NCBI RefSeq assembly: GCF_020497125.1
Contig: NC_059075.1
Location: forward strand, 64,747,321-64,811,320
Length of the DNA stretch: 64,000 nucleotides
Direction: 5' to 3'
From: Mauremys mutica
Taxonomy: Eukaryota > Chordata > Testudines > Geoemydidae
A program made the translations under genes and the position numbers. The notes beneath the pieces are model-generated. The model made no database searches, was not told the DNA's origin, and was given only the letters and a program-made list of their open reading frames with translations. This document shows positions 59,751-64,000 of the stretch, piece by piece; the stretch's first letter is position 1, and each line of letters begins with the position of its first letter.

Positions 59751-62049
59751 CCCCCCCTTCCCCCCGTAAGGATACATCACTTAATATTCAATACTAAACC
59801 TTAAACTTAAAACATTTTTGTTAAGTAGGGAAGTTTTATCATCTTTTTACAAAATTAAGCCATTGAAGCAAAAAGAGAAAATTACTTGCCCTAGGTCACC
59901 CAGGAGGTCAATGCAGAGCTGGGAATGTGCTCCAGTCATTCCACACTCTCCTTGCTGTGTATACTAGCAAGCCTGCCATAATTCCTCTTTCACTACAAGT
60001 TTGAATAGTCTAAAATTTGCATTACAGTATATCTTATCATATAAGCAATAAGCACCAAAATATTATTTAACATTAGTTTATCTGCACTGCTTTTTATAAT
60101 TAATTTTTTTCAGTCTTCTAAGAGACTGTTAAAACACTTGAAATTAAAGTATAAAACTAGTTTTTAACTATGGTATTTGTGTAGATATGAAAAACCACTC
60201 TCATTCTTTTAAAGAAGTTTGGCAACTACCAAAAATCAGTGTTCTAACAGGAACTAGCTAATCAGGACAGGTGGAAGGTTGATCATCAAATATGGAGGAT
60301 TTGGGATTCTGAAAAGAAAAAAAAAGTAAAATGATTGAATATAGCCAGAAGAATGAGGGAAAAGCCATATTACAAGAGCAGGCAAGTACGGAAATGAGGT
60401 TTGTTTGTGTTTTTAAAGTTGTTTTCTGTATGGATGCTCATACCCTTTCAGGAGTTAGCCATGTAAGAGACTGGACAGAAATAGTAATGGCAAGAAGATG
60501 GATGGTATGAACAGAAAATAAGAGAACTGAAGTTTTTTCAGTGTCGGACAAGATGATTCAAGGATCACAGTCACCAAACATGCAGTCAGGTTGAAAAGAG
60601 GATATATATATTTTGGGTGTGGAGATTGACAATAGCAAAGTCCTCTTCCAACACCAACAGCAACAAACTGTTTCCAGCCATGCCAGCACCCAGAGCACTT
60701 GAGGCATGACTATAAAATGACTGTCACGTAACTGCCTAAATCCAGCCACTTTGGTGCAGAATCCAGCACCACTGAAGTCACTGGGCCCAGGACCAAGCCC
60801 ACACTGGATAATGTAATAGAGGTATCTAAAATAATGACTGGTATAGAGAAGATAAATCAGGCTTCCCTATTTACCCTCTTTCCTATAATAGAAGAGCAAA
60901 GGGATGCCCAGTAAAATTAAAAGGCAACAATACAACTTTTTTTAATCCACACAACTAACCTGTACAGCCACAGTTGTCCATTGACCATAAGGATTTTACA
61001 TCATTCTCTGAAATATGAAGTCCTGGCCACTGTCAGAAACATGATATGGGACTAAGTGGGACCATTGATCTCATCTGGTATAACAATTCCTAGCTTTTCT
61101 GTGAATAGTCTTGTGAGATTTGAAAGTTTCCCCTCTCAGCCTTGCGTGTGTATGCTGTGCCTAACATCCAGCTGCAAAACATTTTCCAGTTGCTATTTGA
61201 AGACATTTGGCTCAGCAACTGGAGTTGATATTCTTCCACAAATTTGATTCACCATCTCTACAGACTATCAACTACACAAACAATGGACTGCAAACAGATT
61301 ACCATTGGATTTTGAAATGGAACAATAAGACATTTCATTATTATGCTACTCTTCTAGTTGTTTATTCTCTTCTCTGGTAAATCTCTAGACCAAATTGTGA
61401 TTGGTGGGGGTGGGGGAAATGGAGAAACCACAGATGCACATGCACAGAGCTTACCAGCATGTAACAGACTTAGGTTCCATCCATGCTATATGTAGAGCTA
61501 CATCACTGGGAGGGTGGGGGGTGGAGGAGCGGTATTCTAGTTCCAATACAGTTGTCTGCTGACACAGTTAAAGCGCATTTCCTTATCTGTAGCATAGATG
61601 TGACCTTATGTGCTTCCAAAACATCCCTGAAATGTGTTAAAGTCTTGGACAGATCCAAAGCTTTAGCATGATCAAGAACACTGTTAAGGTCTCATATGTG
61701 TTGCAACATGGGCTCCTGACACAGTTCTGGTTATCATGCAGATGATATCATAGGTGAGTTAAACATCACTGAAGCCAACCCATTTATGCATTTCAGTATC
61801 ATCTGGATGACATTTGTGTATAAGCAAACCAGGGAGGCCAAGTAGCAGAGCACTTCTTACCTGCATTTAAGAGAGAGTAGGCTTTTCATGGACATGGATG
61901 CTGAAAGTGTTTGTGAACACCACTTTGAAGATAGAGAGTATGCCACTTTCCAATAGTGGGTAATCATGGTCCTTCCAAAGTCAAATTGTGACTAAAGTTC
62001 ACTACAAGAAGTGCAAAGGTAAGATAATCCATCTCTCTATGCAAAGGAG

Positions 62050-63170
62050 AAAAAATTGATCTGTGGTTAAGGCACAGGACTGGGAGTTTGGAGACCAGGA
62101 TTGTATTTCCCAGCTCTCCTGGAGCCTCCCTGTGGGAAACTGGGCAAATCACTTACCCTGTCTGTACCTCAGTTTTCTCATATGAAAAGTGGGAGGAATA
62201 CCTACCTGCCTACCTCATGATGGTACTGAGGCTAAACTAGGGTTGCCAACTTTCTAATCGCACAAAACTGAAACCCTAGCCACTCCCCTTCCCCGAGGCC
62301 CTGCCTCCTGTCCTGCCTCTTCCCTGATGCCCTGCCCCTCGCTCACTACATTTCCCCTCCCCCAGTGACTCGCTCTCCCGCACCTTCTCTCACTTTCACT
62401 GGGCTGAGGCAGGGGGTCGGGGTGCGGGAGCGGGTGAGGGCTCTAACTGGGGGTGCGGGCTTCAGGGTGGGGACAGAAATGAGAAGTTCAGGGTGTGGGA
62501 GGGGGCTCCAGCCTGGGGGGTGGGGCTGAGGGATTCGGGATGTGGGAGGGGGCTGCGGGTTGAGGCAGGGGGTTGGGGTGTGAGGGGGTATGGGCTCTGG
62601 GCTGGGGATGAGGGGTTTGGGGTGCAGGAGGGGCTCCGGATTGGGGGGGGGTCTCAGGGATGAGGCAGAGGGTTGGGGCATGGGCTTACCTCGGGCAGCT
62701 CCTGATCAGTGGGGCTAAGCAGGCTCCCTGCCTGTCCTGGCTCTGTGCTGCACCCCAGAAGCATACAGCAGGTCCAGGTCCTATGCCGGGGTGGGAGGCC
62801 CAGGAGGTGCCACACACTGCTCTTGCCCGCAGGCTCTGCCCCCCAGCTCCCATTGGCTATGGTTCCGGCTAATGGGAGTGCGGTGCCGGTGCTTGGGGCA
62901 GGGGCAGCATGTGGAGCCCTGTGGCCCCCCTGCCTAGAATCTGGACCTTCCAGGATGTAGCACAGTGCCAGGACAGGTAGGGACTAGCCTGCTTAGCCCT
63001 GCAGCAGTGCTGACTGTACTTTTAACGGCCCAGTCAGCAGTGCTGACCAGAGCCACCAGGGTCCCTTTTTGACCAGGCAACCCTAGGCTAAACTAATACA
63101 GATTTGTAAAATCTTTTGAAATGCTTGTGTTGAAGATGCTTTAAAAAAAAAAAGTGGAACAAATTAAAGA
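62050..63170 (+). repeat. MIR-like CORE-SINE split by a hAT element
   Basis: Left part has GGTTAAGGCACAGGACTGGG, GCAAATCACTTACCCTGTCT and CTCAGTTTTCTCATATGAAA. The right part (from 63086) continues CTAATACAGATTTGTAAAAT. The order matches MIR-type SINEs with the hAT at 62238-63085 removed. Confidence 0.65.
62238..63085. mobile_element. hAT element, TAGGGTTGCC family, copy 2 (complete)
   Basis: TAGGGTTGCCAAC and GGCAACCCTA termini, flanked by identical GGCTAAAC (62230-62237 and 63086-63093). 848 bp. The GC-rich interior has pseudo-repeats of GGGGTGCGGGAG type and an inverted AGCTCCCATTGGC (62846-62858). Same family as the copy at 50.6 kb, in opposite orientation. Confidence 0.9.
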
Positions 63171-63419
63171 GGCCCAGTACCATGAAGATGGAGAAGATAT
63201 ATCAGTTACTTTAGTAACATGCATGTTACCAGATTGCCAAAACTCAGCAACAGAGTTGGCCCAACCACTTAGCAAGAGTTTCTTGTTCCCCACAAAAACA
63301 AAGAAAGAGGGAAGAGTCCATTGAGAACATTCACATCATGCTTCAGCAGCCACTCTACTGAGAAGCATTGGGAGTCTCAGAGAGAACTGCATCCAGTACT
63401 CCTCAGATGATCATTAGGA

Positions 63420-64000
63420 TAGAATCATAGGACTGGAAGGGATCTCGAGAGGTCTTCTAGTCCAGTCCCCTGCTCTCATGGCAGGACTAAGTATTATCCA
63501 GACCATGTTTGTCTAACCTGCTCTTAAAAATCTCCAATGATGGAGATTCCACAACCTCCCTAGGCAACTTATTCCAGTGCTTAACTCCTTGACAGCTAGG
63601 ATATTTTTCCTAATGTTCAACCTAAACCATCCTTGCTGCAATTTAAGCCCATTGCTTCTTGTCCTTTCTCTCCCTCCTCCTCGTAACAACCTTTTATGTT
63701 CTTGAAAACTGTTATCATTTCCCCTCTCAGTCTTCTCTTCTCCAGAGTAAACAAATCCAATCTTCCCTTATACGTCATGTTTTCTAGACCTTAAATCATT
63801 TTTGTTGCTCTTCTCTGAACTTTCTCCAATTCGTCTACATCTTTCCTGAAATGTGGCACCCAGAACCAGACACAATACTCCAGTTGAGGCCTAATCAGTG
63901 TGCAGTAGTGCGGAAGAATTACTTCTCGTGTGTTGCTTACAACACTCCAGCTAATACATCCCAGAATGATGTTTGCTTTTTTTGCAACAGTGTTATACTG
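63420..64000 (-). mobile_element. CR1 LINE 3' region, continuing past the window
   Basis: Minus strand ends at the left with the TATGATTCTATCC terminus. AGTCCAGTCCCCTGCTCTCA, CTCTGAACTTTCTCCAATTC and CTCCAGTTGAGGCCTAATCA (plus-strand reading) are classic CR1 3' landmarks. Only the 3' 580 bp is in view; it shows no intact coding frame. Confidence 0.9.

Noticed and set aside
58300..62040. Search for a ZFYVE1 first exon expected upstream of RBM25
   Set aside because: No CpG island or recognisable exon was seen; in mammals the gene starts tens of kb away, so it probably lies outside the window.

Overview
This is vertebrate nuclear DNA, almost certainly from a turtle. The evidence is intron-bearing genes, CpG-island promoters, tRNA-headed SINEs with CR1-like tails of the tortoise Pol III type, CR1 LINE 3' ends, and many 8-bp-TSD hAT and TA-TSD pogo/Tigger-like non-autonomous DNA transposons. 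Repeat family identities come from sequence recognition only; no database was searched.

The one complete gene is RBM25, on the minus strand. It was reconstructed exon by exon from splice sites and reading-frame phase. The start codon is at 46934 and the stop at 18573. There are 18 coding exons joining to 2526 nt (841 aa plus stop), against 843 aa for human RBM25 as I remember it. Every junction is phase-consistent. Domain order is a Pro-rich N-terminus, an RRM (about 88-165), an Arg/Glu/Asp-rich low-complexity region (about 300-440), an acidic Glu-rich stretch, and a C-terminal PWI domain (about 748-841). A noncoding first exon probably lies in the CpG island at about 54.8-55.65 kb, which carries YY1-like, ZNF143-like and CACGTG motifs.

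A second CpG island at about 1.0-1.85 kb has tandem ETS sites and a minus-strand splice donor. From vertebrate synteny (RBM25 followed by PSEN1 in the same orientation) it is most likely the promoter and noncoding exon 1 of PSEN1, whose coding exons would lie beyond base 1. No PSEN1 coding sequence is visible. The right side (55.7-64 kb) holds repeats and two tRNA-like relics, and no convincing protein-coding exon.

Layout: 0-1 kb, possible start of PSEN1 intron 1; 1-1.85 kb, CpG island; 1.9-17 kb, intergenic sequence heavily loaded with transposons; about 17.05-18.57 kb, probable RBM25 3' UTR; 18.57-46.95 kb, RBM25 coding exons and introns; 46.95-55.5 kb, large intron 1 with several hAT copies; 54.8-55.65 kb, promoter; 55.7-64 kb, intergenic with tRNA relics, CR1, a Harbinger-like MITE and hATs.

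The most unusual observations are: a retroposon family with 12-bp target-site duplications, one copy with an inverted body and one with an inverted-duplicate body; a GC-AG intron in RBM25; an ATG in exon 1 that would be in frame with RBM25; tRNA-Gly-like and tRNA-Ile-like relics in tandem, the second fused to a CR1 3' end; and the same inverted-CCAAT module carried by several different hAT-type elements.
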